DNA from: Pseudomonas sp. RIT-PI-q
Lineage (GTDB): Bacteria; Pseudomonadota; Gammaproteobacteria; Pseudomonadales; Pseudomonadaceae
Direction of reading: 5' to 3'
Length of the DNA stretch: 64,000 bases
NCBI RefSeq assembly: GCF_001297125.1
Contig: NZ_LHPC01000028.1
Location: 597,763-661,762, forward strand
The notes under the pieces are model-generated. The model worked only from the letters and a program-made list of their open reading frames with translations, did no database searches and had not been told where the DNA came from. Positions 41,539-49,341 of the stretch are shown one piece after another. Within the stretch, counting starts at the first letter, position 1. Each line of letters begins with the position of its first letter. The position numbers and the translations under genes are program-made.

Positions 41539-41599
41539 AGCATAATCCACTTCGTGCGAGTTCCTGACCAGGCGGTCAACAAATTCGCAAGTGCCTCAA

Positions 41600-41631
41600 A
41601 GGGCCGCTGCCACCCTCATGGGTCCGGCCCT
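41600..41631 (+). promoter_or_regulatory. Leader hairpin of the purine permease gene
   Basis: AGGGCCG (41600-41606) pairs with CGGCCCT (41625-41631), with an inner ACCC/GGGT stem and TCAT loop. It sits in the leader between operator and start codon, right before AATAACAA (41635-41642), a Hfq/Crc-type AAnAAnAA motif. Confidence 0.4.
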
Positions 41632-41666
41632 GGAAATAACAATAAAACTCTTGAGGAGTACTCGCT

Positions 41667-43016
41667 GTGGAAAGCCGCAAATCCGAAGCCCCGACGCTGG
41701 AACTCTCGCCGCCGTTACGCAATGGCTGGCTGGAGCGCATCTTCAAACTCACCTTGCATGGCACCACGGTGAAGACCGAACTGATCGCCGGTCTGACAAC
41801 CTTCATCACCATGGCTTACATCATCTTCGTCAACCCCAACATCATGGCCGACGCCGGGATCGATCACGGTGCCGCATTCGTCGCCACCTGCATCGCCGCC
41901 GCGCTGGGTTGCCTGTTGATGGGCCTGTACGCCAACTGGCCGGTCGGCCTGGCGCCTGGCATGGGGCTGAACGCTTTCTTCACCTACACCGTGGTCGGCA
42001 CCATGGGCTACAACTGGGAAACCGCGCTTGGCGCGGTGTTTGTGTCCGGTGTGTTGTTCATGATTCTGACGTTCTCGCGGATCCGCGAATGGCTGCTTAA
42101 TAGCATTCCAGTGAGTCTGCGCTTCGCCATGGGCGCCGGCGTGGGCTTGTTCCTCGGGCTGATCGGCTTGAAAACCGCCGGCATCGTCGTCGATAGCCCG
42201 GCCACCTTGATCAAACTCGGTTCCCTGCGCGAGCCTGGCCCATTGCTGGCCGCCATCTGCTTCCTGATGATCGCCGTGCTCAGCTACCACAAAGTGTTCG
42301 GCGCGATCCTCATCAGCATCATCACCGTGACCCTCGCCGGCTGGGGCCTTGGGCTGGTGCACTACGAGGGCATCATGTCGGCCCCGCCGAGCCTGGCGCC
42401 GACCTGGATGGCGATGAACATCGCCGGCGTATTCAACGTCAGCATGATCAGCGTGGTGTTGGCCTTCCTCTTCGTGCACATGTTCGACACCGCCGGCACC
42501 CTGATGGGCGTCGCCCAGCGCGCCAACCTGGTGAACGCTGACGGCCGGATCGAAAACCTTTCCCGCGCCATGAAAGCCGACAGTGCGTCCAGTGTATTCG
42601 GGGCGATGGTCGGTGTTCCGCCGGTCACCAGCTACGTGGAAAGTGCCGCTGGCGTAGCCGCTGGTGGTCGGACTGGTCTTACCGCAGTGACCGTAGGTGT
42701 GCTATTTATTGCAGCCATGTTTTTCGCACCGCTGGCTGGCATGATCCCCGCTTATGCCACCGCCGGTGCGCTGATTTATGTGGCGATGCTGATGATGGGC
42801 GGCATGAAGCACATCGAATGGGACGAAGCGACCGACAGCATTCCGGCGATCGTGACCGCGATCATGATGCCGTTGACCTTCTCGGTCGCCGACGGCATCG
42901 CGCTGGGCTTTATCACTTATGTGGTGCTGAAGGCCTTCACCGGTAAGCACAAGGAAATTTCCGTCAGTTTGTGGGTGCTCTGCGCGATCTTCATCGCCAA
43001 GTTCATTTTCTTGTAA
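41667..43016 (+). CDS. NCS2 purine permease (AzgA-like; adenine/hypoxanthine/guanine)
   Basis: 449 residues from a GTG at 41667, GAGGAG upstream. About 12-14 membrane segments; AzgA-type signatures include AGLTTFITMAYIIFVNPNI near the N terminus, GLAPGMGLNAFF and FDTAGTLMGVAQRANL. It is a proton symporter for oxopurines. The operator at 41527 and the later urate cluster place it in purine catabolism. A terminator follows. Confidence 0.9.
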   Translation: MESRKSEAPTLELSPPLRNGWLERIFKLTLHGTTVKTELIAGLTTFITMAYIIFVNPNIMADAGIDHGAAFVATCIAAALGCLLMGLYANWPVGLAPGMGLNAFFTYTVVGTMGYNWETALGAVFVSGVLFMILTFSRIREWLLNSIPVSLRFAMGAGVGLFLGLIGLKTAGIVVDSPATLIKLGSLREPGPLLAAICFLMIAVLSYHKVFGAILISIITVTLAGWGLGLVHYEGIMSAPPSLAPTWMAMNIAGVFNVSMISVVLAFLFVHMFDTAGTLMGVAQRANLVNADGRIENLSRAMKADSASSVFGAMVGVPPVTSYVESAAGVAAGGRTGLTAVTVGVLFIAAMFFAPLAGMIPAYATAGALIYVAMLMMGGMKHIEWDEATDSIPAIVTAIMMPLTFSVADGIALGFITYVVLKAFTGKHKEISVSLWVLCAIFIAKFIFL

Positions 43017-43034
43017 GCGGTAGACGTTTCAAAA

Positions 43035-43064
43035 CAGCCTCACCCCTGTCGGGTGGGGCTTTTG
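43035..43064 (+). terminator. Terminator of the purine permease gene
   Basis: AGCCTCACCC and GGGTGGGGCT pair over CTGTC, followed by TTTT, 19 bases after the stop. Confidence 0.8.
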
Positions 43065-43082
43065 CACAAATGGAGGAAAGTG

Positions 43083-43709
43083 ATGAGTCTGGAAACCTGG
43101 CTGCTGTTCAGCGGCGCTGCGCTGGTGGTGATCCTGATCCCGGGACCGCTGTCTTTGCTGATGATCAGCAACAGTCTGAATTACGGTTTGCGCCGTTCAT
43201 ACCCGGCGTTTCTGGGTGGCGTGATTGCCTCGATCTGCTTGCTCAGTGCCTCGGCGCTGGGTTTGGGCGCGTTGTTGCTGGCCTCGGAGCAGCTGTTCAG
43301 TGCGCTGAAAATCGTCGGTGCGCTGTACCTGTTCTACCTCGCCTGGCAGAGCTGGCAGCAATCGCGCCAGCCCTCGGTGGGCGCAGAAGTGCCCCAGGCG
43401 GCGCCGGTGCCACGCTTTCGTGCACTGTTCGGACGCGCCTTTGTGTTGGGTGCGAGCAATCCGAAAGACATTCTGTTTTTCGCCGCGTTTCTGCCGCAGT
43501 TCTTGAGCGCCGAACAGCCGTTCCTGCCGCAACTGCTGGTGATGATCGCGACCTGGACGGTGCTGGATTTGCTGTGCAAGTTGGCGTATGGGTTGGGCGC
43601 GCATGGTGCGGCGCGGTATCTGCGCAGTGGCAAGGGGCAGAGTTGGTTCAACCGGATCAGTGCGGGGTTGTTCAGTGGTGCGGGCGCGGCATCGTTGTTG
43701 AGCCGTTAA
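43083..43709 (+). CDS. LysE family translocator (amino-acid exporter)
   Basis: 208 residues from ATG 43083, with GGAGG upstream; six hydrophobic segments. LysE signatures IPGPLSLLMISNSLNYG near residue 20 and GASNPKDILFFAAFLPQF at about 125. It exports an amino acid or homoserine lactone-type compound across the inner membrane; substrate unknown. The longer ORF from 42971 is a shadow. Confidence 0.9.
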   Translation: MSLETWLLFSGAALVVILIPGPLSLLMISNSLNYGLRRSYPAFLGGVIASICLLSASALGLGALLLASEQLFSALKIVGALYLFYLAWQSWQQSRQPSVGAEVPQAAPVPRFRALFGRAFVLGASNPKDILFFAAFLPQFLSAEQPFLPQLLVMIATWTVLDLLCKLAYGLGAHGAARYLRSGKGQSWFNRISAGLFSGAGAASLLSR

Positions 43710-43713
43710 GGAT

Positions 43714-43807
43714 CAAAAGATCGCAGCCTCGTTGCACTCGACAGCTCCTACAGGGGATCGCGGTTTCCTGTAGGAGCTGTCGAGTGCAACGAGGCTGCGA
43801 TCTTTTG
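43714..43807. repeat. Perfect 41-bp inverted repeat (GATCGCAGCC type, copy B)
   Basis: Arms beginning CAAAAGATCGCAGCCTCGTT pair without mismatch over a 12-base loop; the 38 inner bases of each arm equal those of copy A at 23964-24055. It lies between convergent genes. Confidence 0.92.
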
Positions 43808-43820
43808 ACTTTCCCAAAGG

Positions 43821-43850
43821 CAAAAAAAAGCCCGCAGTGTGAGCGGGCAA
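43821..43850 (-). terminator. Terminator of hiuH
   Basis: GCCCGC (43830-43835) pairs with GCGGGC (43843-43848); the minus transcript ends in a long U-run. 60 bases after the hiuH stop. Confidence 0.85.
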
Positions 43851-43907
43851 AAGACCAAAGAAGCTCTATGCGCAGTCGCTTCCAGGTTGAGGCAGCTGCT
43901 TGGGGGA

Positions 43908-44261
43908 TCAGCTGCCGCGGTACGTGGAATAGCTATACGGCGAAATCAGAAGCGGCACATGGTAGTGATCCTGTTCCGCAGAGATGCCAAAACGCAGCAC
44001 CACCACATCCAGGAACGCCGGTTCCGGCAGCTGAACGCCACGGGCGCGGTAGTAATCGCCCGCATGAAATTGAACCTGATAGACCCCGGAACGGTAGTCA
44101 TCGCCTTGCAGCAGCGGCGCATCGACACGGCCATCGCTGTTGGTGATCGCGCTGGCGACCAATTCCAGTTGCGAACCTTCAACGCGGTACAGCTCGACCT
44201 TGATCGAGCTGCCCGGGCAACCGTGTGCAGCGTCCAAAACGTGTGTAGTCAAACGTCCCAT
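43908..44261 (-). CDS. hiuH: 5-hydroxyisourate hydrolase (transthyretin-like)
   Basis: 117 residues, the usual length. N-terminal LTTHVLDAAHG contains the catalytic His; the C terminus is YRGS, the fingerprint distinguishing HIU hydrolase from transthyretin. It converts 5-hydroxyisourate, product of PuuD, to OHCU. Divergent from puuE-uraD with two probable operators between. Confidence 0.95.
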   Translation of the reverse strand: MGRLTTHVLDAAHGCPGSSIKVELYRVEGSQLELVASAITNSDGRVDAPLLQGDDYRSGVYQVQFHAGDYYRARGVQLPEPAFLDVVVLRFGISAEQDHYHVPLLISPYSYSTYRGS

Positions 44262-44390
44262 TGATTCTGCGCGCCTGCCTGCGTGGAGCAGTCAGACCTC
44301 GCGCCTCCCGAAGTCAGTTGAAAGGAGACCGCACCGTTTCGGAGCACGAAACACTGCGGCGAGCGATTGATTAAGACACTTTTCAAAAAA

Positions 44391-44402
44391 ATTGTACACA
44401 AT
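44391..44402. promoter_or_regulatory. ATTGTACACAAT operator-like site (hiuH/puuE intergenic)
   Basis: Arms ATTGT/ACAAT with a 2-base centre (AC), a looser version of the palindromes at 41527 and 44598; 130 bases from the hiuH start on the minus strand. The 432-base divergent gap holds this, the site at 44598 and no ORF. Confidence 0.5.
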
Positions 44403-44597
44403 AAAAACGACATTTTTGTGCCTGCCCTTTCCATCCGTGGATTCCCCAGTGAATTCCCAGCAAACCGCCCACTGATTGAACCCTGCAACCATTAGCTGAC
44501 CAGTCAGGCAGGTTTCTTGCAGGTTCATGCGAATAGCATGGAAAGATGACCGTTAACGAAAAATGCAAAAAATCAGGCTTACAAAGTGAATATAAAG

Positions 44598-44607
44598 TTG
44601 TATACAA
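44598..44607 (+). promoter_or_regulatory. TTGTATACAA operator at the puuE promoter
   Basis: A perfect 10-base palindrome overlapping a plausible -10 (TACAAT, 44603-44608), 18 bases after TTACAA (44579-44584) as -35. A repressor bound here would block the puuE-uraD promoter. Confidence 0.6.
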
Positions 44608-44693
44608 TCAGCCCATCGCTGTGACGCCAGCCATGGATCTCATCGCCAGGCCGCTCACACACACCGTCAACACGAATAAGAAGGAAGACTGCA

Positions 44694-45620
44694 GTGAGCG
44701 CTGACTACCCACGCGACCTGATCGGTTACGGCAGTAACCCTCCTCATCCACACTGGCCGGGCAATGCCCGCATTGCCTTGTCCTTCGTGCTCAATTACGA
44801 AGAAGGCGGCGAGCGCAATATCCTGCACGGCGATAAAGAATCCGAAGCGTTCCTCTCGGAGATGGTCTCGGCGCAGCCGCTGCAAGGCGCGCGCAACATG
44901 AGCATGGAATCCCTTTACGAGTATGGCAGCCGTGCCGGCGTCTGGCGGATTCTGAAACTGTTCAAGGAATTCGACATTCCGCTGACCATCTTCGCCGTGG
45001 CCATGGCCGCCCAGCGCCACCCGGACGTGATCCGCGCGATGGTCGATGCCGGCCACGAAATCTGCAGCCACGGCTATCGCTGGATCGACTACCAGTACAT
45101 GGATGAAGCACAGGAACGCGAGCACATGCTCGAAGCGATCCGCGTCCTCACCGAAATCACCGGCGAACGCCCACTGGGCTGGTACACCGGCCGCACCGGC
45201 CCGAACACCCGTCGGCTGGTGATGGAAGAAGGTGGTTTCCTCTACGACTGCGACACCTACGACGACGACCTGCCCTACTGGGAACCGAACAACCCGACCG
45301 GCAAGCCGCACCTGGTGATCCCGTACACCCTGGACACCAACGACATGCGCTTCACCCAGGTCCAGGGTTTCAACAAGGGCGACGATTTCTTCGAGTACCT
45401 CAAAGACGCGTTCGACGTGCTGTACGCCGAAGGTGCCGAAGCGCCGAAGATGCTGTCGATCGGTCTGCACTGCCGCCTGATCGGCCGTCCAGCGCGTCTG
45501 GCCTCGCTCAAGCGCTTTATCGAATACGCTAAAAGTCATGAACAGGTGTGGTTCAGCCGTCGCGTCGACATCGCTCGCCACTGGCATGAAACCCACCCGT
45601 ACCAAGGGGCCGCGAAATGA
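44694..45620 (+). CDS. puuE: Allantoinase PuuE
   Basis: 308 residues from GTG 44694 with AAGGAAG upstream, overlapped by AATAAGAA (44675-44682), a Hfq/Crc-like motif. Polysaccharide-deacetylase-like fold (LSFVLNYEEGGERN, HEICSHGYRW, GWYTGRTGPNTR) characteristic of metal-independent PuuE rather than classical allantoinase. Converts S-allantoin to allantoate. The stop overlaps the uraD start (ATGA). Confidence 0.95.
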   Translation: MSADYPRDLIGYGSNPPHPHWPGNARIALSFVLNYEEGGERNILHGDKESEAFLSEMVSAQPLQGARNMSMESLYEYGSRAGVWRILKLFKEFDIPLTIFAVAMAAQRHPDVIRAMVDAGHEICSHGYRWIDYQYMDEAQEREHMLEAIRVLTEITGERPLGWYTGRTGPNTRRLVMEEGGFLYDCDTYDDDLPYWEPNNPTGKPHLVIPYTLDTNDMRFTQVQGFNKGDDFFEYLKDAFDVLYAEGAEAPKMLSIGLHCRLIGRPARLASLKRFIEYAKSHEQVWFSRRVDIARHWHETHPYQGAAK

Positions 45621-46132
45621 GCGCCTTTCAAACCTTGAAACCATCGACCTTGAGCCGCGACGCCTTCGTCAAAGCCTTCGCCGACATCTACGAACATTCG
45701 CCATGGGTGGCCGAGAAGGCCTTCGACCTGGGCCAGGACGCTTCGATCGACGAGATCGAAACCCTGCACCAGCGCATGAGCGACATCCTGTTGAGCGCCG
45801 ATCATCAAAGCCAATTGGCCCTGATCAACGCTCACCCGGACCTGGCCGGCAAAGCTGCCGTTCAGGGCCAACTCACCGAAGCCAGCACCAATGAACAGGC
45901 TGGCGCCGGTATTCACCAATGCACGGCCGAAGAGTTTCAACGCTTCACCGAGCTGAACGACGCCTACAAAGCCAAGTTCAAGTTTCCCTTCATCATGGCG
46001 GTAAAAGGCAGCAACCGGCATCAGATCCTCGCGGCGTTCGAAACGCGCATTCATAACTCGGCAGAAACCGAATTCAAGTGCGCGCTGGCGGAGATCAACA
46101 AGATCGCCCTGTTCCGTTTACTGACCCTATAG
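45617..46132 (+). CDS. uraD: OHCU decarboxylase
   Basis: 171 residues overlapping puuE by 4 bases. NAHPDLAGKA contains the catalytic His (H73), and SEYEQAGA-type signature shows as TNEQAGAG. Produces S-allantoin from OHCU. The upstream partner hiuH is divergent, the downstream alc is 88 bases away. Confidence 0.94.
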   Translation: MSAFQTLKPSTLSRDAFVKAFADIYEHSPWVAEKAFDLGQDASIDEIETLHQRMSDILLSADHQSQLALINAHPDLAGKAAVQGQLTEASTNEQAGAGIHQCTAEEFQRFTELNDAYKAKFKFPFIMAVKGSNRHQILAAFETRIHNSAETEFKCALAEINKIALFRLLTL

Positions 46133-46220
46133 CGAGCCTGGCCCGAGTGTTTAAAAACGCGAAATACACCCAGGGTCTTGCAAGCATCCCAAGCCAACTT
46201 ATTAAAGGCAGACAAGAAGA

Positions 46221-47216
46221 ATGAAAGCTTACGCCGTACCTTTCGAGAAGTTCGTCAACCTGGCCGACGCCCGCCTGGGCACCAAAATCATCTCGGTCAC
46301 CGATGACTGGTTCGCTGATGCCAACCGCCTGTTCCAGCCGACCCCGGCTGTGTGGAAGGAGGGCGTGTTCGATGACAACGGCAAGTGGATGGACGGCTGG
46401 GAGTCGCGCCGCAAGCGCTTCGAAGGCTACGACAGCGCCGTGATCCGCCTGGGCGTACCGGGTTCGATCAAAGGCGTGGACATCGACACTTCATTCTTCA
46501 CCGGCAACTTCCCGCCGTCGGCTTCGCTGGAAGCCTGCTTCCTCGCGTCGGGCGAGCCGGACGACAACACCCAGTGGACTGAAGTGCTGTCCGCCGTCGA
46601 GTTGCAAGGCAACAGCCACCACTACCACGAAATCAGCAACGACCAGGCGTTCAGCCACCTGCGCTTCAACATCTACCCGGATGGTGGCGTGGCCCGTCTG
46701 CGTGTCTACGGTATTCCGTTCCGCGACTGGTCCGCTGTCGGCGACAACGAACAAGTCGACCTGGCCGCAGCCCTGAATGGTGGCCGCGCCCTCGCCTGCT
46801 CCGACGAACACTTCGGCCGCATGAGCAACATCCTCAACCCGGGCCGTGGCATCAACATGGGCGACGGCTGGGAAACCGCGCGTCGTCGCACGCCGGGCAA
46901 TGACTGGGTGATCGTCGCGCTCGGTCATGCCGGCGAGATCGAAAAAGTCATCGTCGACACCTTGCACTTCAAGGGCAACTACCCGGACACGTGCTCGATC
47001 CAGGGCGCGTTCGTCAAGGGCGGCACCGACAGCCAGATCGAAACCCAATCGCTGTTCTGGCGCGAACTGCTGCCGGCGCAGAAACTGGAAATGCACGCCG
47101 AACACACCTTCGCCGAGCAGATCAAGGCCCTGGGCCCGATCACCCACATCCGCCTGAACGTGTTCCCGGACGGTGGTGTGAGCCGCCTGCGCGTCTTGGG
47201 CAAGGTCGCTAAATAA
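46221..47216 (+). CDS. alc: Allantoicase
   Basis: 331 residues. Two tandem jelly-roll repeats, each with DGWESRRKR / DGWETARRR-like motifs and FNIYPDGGVARLRVYG / NVFPDGGVSRLRVLG ends, the standard allantoicase build. Cleaves allantoate to ureidoglycolate and urea. AAGAAGAA (46214-46221) overlaps its start codon. Confidence 0.95.
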   Translation: MKAYAVPFEKFVNLADARLGTKIISVTDDWFADANRLFQPTPAVWKEGVFDDNGKWMDGWESRRKRFEGYDSAVIRLGVPGSIKGVDIDTSFFTGNFPPSASLEACFLASGEPDDNTQWTEVLSAVELQGNSHHYHEISNDQAFSHLRFNIYPDGGVARLRVYGIPFRDWSAVGDNEQVDLAAALNGGRALACSDEHFGRMSNILNPGRGINMGDGWETARRRTPGNDWVIVALGHAGEIEKVIVDTLHFKGNYPDTCSIQGAFVKGGTDSQIETQSLFWRELLPAQKLEMHAEHTFAEQIKALGPITHIRLNVFPDGGVSRLRVLGKVAK

Positions 47217-47228
47217 GCGCTGAACCCA

Positions 47229-47302
47229 ATCGCGGGCAAGCCCGCTCCCACAAGGAATTGTGGCGTTCACAAAACCTGTGGGAGCGGGCTTGCCCGCGAT
47301 GG
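47229..47302. repeat. REP pair
   Basis: CGCGGGCAAGCCCGCTCCCA and inverse between alc and allA; an in-operon REP can lower downstream expression by hairpin-mediated end formation. Confidence 0.85.
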
Positions 47303-47344
47303 CAATAGATCTAACAACACAGAACTCAAGGTAAGAAGACCAGC

Positions 47345-47848
47345 ATGCGCACACTGACGATTGAACCGCTGACCAAAGAAGCCTTCGCCCCTTTCGGTGA
47401 CGTGATCGAAACCGATGGCAGCGATCACTTCATGATCAACAACGGTTCGACCATGCGCTTTCATAAACTGGCGACGGTGGAAACCGCCACGCCAGAAGAC
47501 CACGCGATCATCAGCATCTTCCGCGCCGACGCGCAGGACATGCCGCTGACCGTGAGCATGCTGGAGCGTCACCCGCTGGGCAGCCAGGCGTTCATTCCGC
47601 TGCTCGGCAACCCCTTTCTGATCGTGGTCGCGCCACTTGGCGATGAACCTGTATCAGGCTTGGTCCGCGCCTTCGTCACCAACGGCAGGCAGGGCATTAA
47701 TTACCATCGCGGCGTTTGGCACCATCCGGTGCTGACGATCGAAAAGCGGGATGACTTCCTGGTGGTTGATCGCAGTGGCACAGGCAATAACTGCGATGAG
47801 CATTTTTTCAAAGAGGATGAGCGTTTGATCCTTGCCCCCCACCAATAA
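47345..47848 (+). CDS. allA: Ureidoglycolate lyase
   Basis: 167 residues, cupin fold with TKEAFAPFGDVIETDGSDHF at the N terminus and NYHRGVWHHPVL with probable active-site histidines. Releases urea and glyoxylate from ureidoglycolate, completing purine-ring degradation. Confidence 0.93.
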   Translation: MRTLTIEPLTKEAFAPFGDVIETDGSDHFMINNGSTMRFHKLATVETATPEDHAIISIFRADAQDMPLTVSMLERHPLGSQAFIPLLGNPFLIVVAPLGDEPVSGLVRAFVTNGRQGINYHRGVWHHPVLTIEKRDDFLVVDRSGTGNNCDEHFFKEDERLILAPHQ

Positions 47849-47898
47849 GAGAAGGTCTGATCACTCGACAACAGAGTGACAGGCGAGAGGTAAAGACT

Positions 47899-49203
47899 GT
47901 GGAAGCACATCTGTTGGAATGGCTGAATCTGAGCGTGCGCTGGGTTCACATGATTACTGGCGTGGCCTGGATCGGCGCATCGTTCTACTTCGTCTGGCTG
48001 GAAAACAACCTCAATCGGGTCAACCCGAAAAGTGGTCTGGCGGGCGATTTGTGGGCGATCCACGGCGGCGGTATCTACCACCTGGAAAAATACAAACTGG
48101 CCCCACCGACCATGCCGGACAACCTGCACTGGTTCAAATGGGAAGCCTATTTCACCTGGATGTCGGGGATCGCGCTGCTGTGCGTGGTGTTCTACTCCAA
48201 CCCGACGTTGTACCTGCTGGCACCCGGCAGCAGCCTGACCGGCCCTGAAGGTGTTGCCCTGGGCATCGCCTCGTTGTTCATCGGCTGGTTCGTCTACTCC
48301 TTCCTCTGCGACTCGGCCCTGGGCAAACGCCCTGCCCTGCTCGGTTTCATCCTGTTCGTGCTGATCATCGGCGCCGCCTACGGCTTCAGCAAAGTGTTCA
48401 GCGGTCGCGGTGCTTACCTGCACGTCGGCGCGATCATCGGCACCATCATGGTCGGCAACGTGTTCCGCATCATCATGCCGGCGCAGCGCGCACTGGTGGC
48501 GGCGATTGCCGAGAACCGCACGCCCGATCCGGCACTGCCGGCCAAAGGCCTGTTGCGTTCGCGTCACAACAACTACTTCACCTTGCCGGTGCTGTTCATC
48601 ATGATCAGCAACCACTTCCCGAGCACCTATGGCAGCCAATACAACTGGCTGATCCTGGCCGGGATCGCGGTGCTGGCGGTGTTGGTGCGTCACTACTTCA
48701 ACACCCGTCACGACAGCCACAAGTTCGCCTGGACCCTGCCTGTCGCGGCAGTGGGCATGATCTGCCTGGCCTACGTGACTGGCCCGGCACAAATGCCGAG
48801 CGCACCTGAAGTGGCCAAGGCGCCTGGCACCATCGAGTACCAGCCGCTGCCGGAAACGGCCTTGGGTGGTGGTTTGAAACCGGCTGCAGCAAAACCTGCA
48901 GACGCGCCTGCCGCCGCACCGGCGCAAGCATCCAACGCGGGCCCTGGTTTCGACAAAGTGCACAGCGTGATTCAGGAACGTTGCGCGGTGTGCCACTCGG
49001 CCAAGCCGACCAGCCCGTTGTTCAGCGCGGCCCCGGCCGGTGTGATGTTCGATACCCCCGAGCAGATCCGCCAGAACGCGGCGCGCATCCAGGCGCAGGC
49101 CGTCACCAGCCAGATCATGCCACTGGGCAACATCACCCAGATGACCCAGCAGGAACGTGACCTGATCGGCGCGTGGATTGTTCAGGGTGCCCCGACTAAT
49201 TAA
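47899..49203 (+). CDS. puuD: Membrane-bound urate hydroxylase with cytochrome c domain
   Basis: 434 residues from GTG 47899, GAGAGG upstream. About eight membrane helices, beginning WLNLSVRWVHMITGVAWIGASFYF, then a linker rich in Ala/Pro and a C-terminal cytochrome c domain with CAVCH (C362, C365, H366) and axial Met in QIMPLGN (M407). PuuD oxidises urate to 5-hydroxyisourate and passes electrons to the respiratory chain, replacing the cofactorless uricase. Downstream of allA by 50 bases. Confidence 0.94.
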   Translation: MEAHLLEWLNLSVRWVHMITGVAWIGASFYFVWLENNLNRVNPKSGLAGDLWAIHGGGIYHLEKYKLAPPTMPDNLHWFKWEAYFTWMSGIALLCVVFYSNPTLYLLAPGSSLTGPEGVALGIASLFIGWFVYSFLCDSALGKRPALLGFILFVLIIGAAYGFSKVFSGRGAYLHVGAIIGTIMVGNVFRIIMPAQRALVAAIAENRTPDPALPAKGLLRSRHNNYFTLPVLFIMISNHFPSTYGSQYNWLILAGIAVLAVLVRHYFNTRHDSHKFAWTLPVAAVGMICLAYVTGPAQMPSAPEVAKAPGTIEYQPLPETALGGGLKPAAAKPADAPAAAPAQASNAGPGFDKVHSVIQERCAVCHSAKPTSPLFSAAPAGVMFDTPEQIRQNAARIQAQAVTSQIMPLGNITQMTQQERDLIGAWIVQGAPTN

Positions 49204-49214
49204 TCGTTAAAAGC

Positions 49215-49280
49215 TTCGCGGGCAAGCCTCGCTCCTACAGGGTTCACACTGATCCGTAGGAGCGAGGCTTGCCCGCGAAC
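49215..49280. repeat. REP pair
   Basis: CGCGGGCAAGCCTCGCTCCT and inverse between puuD and the urate permease. Confidence 0.85.
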
Positions 49281-49341
49281 GGCCGCGACGCGGTCTCCCT
49301 GATGCAAAAATCACAAGAATAAAAAAGATCCGAGGCGTTGC

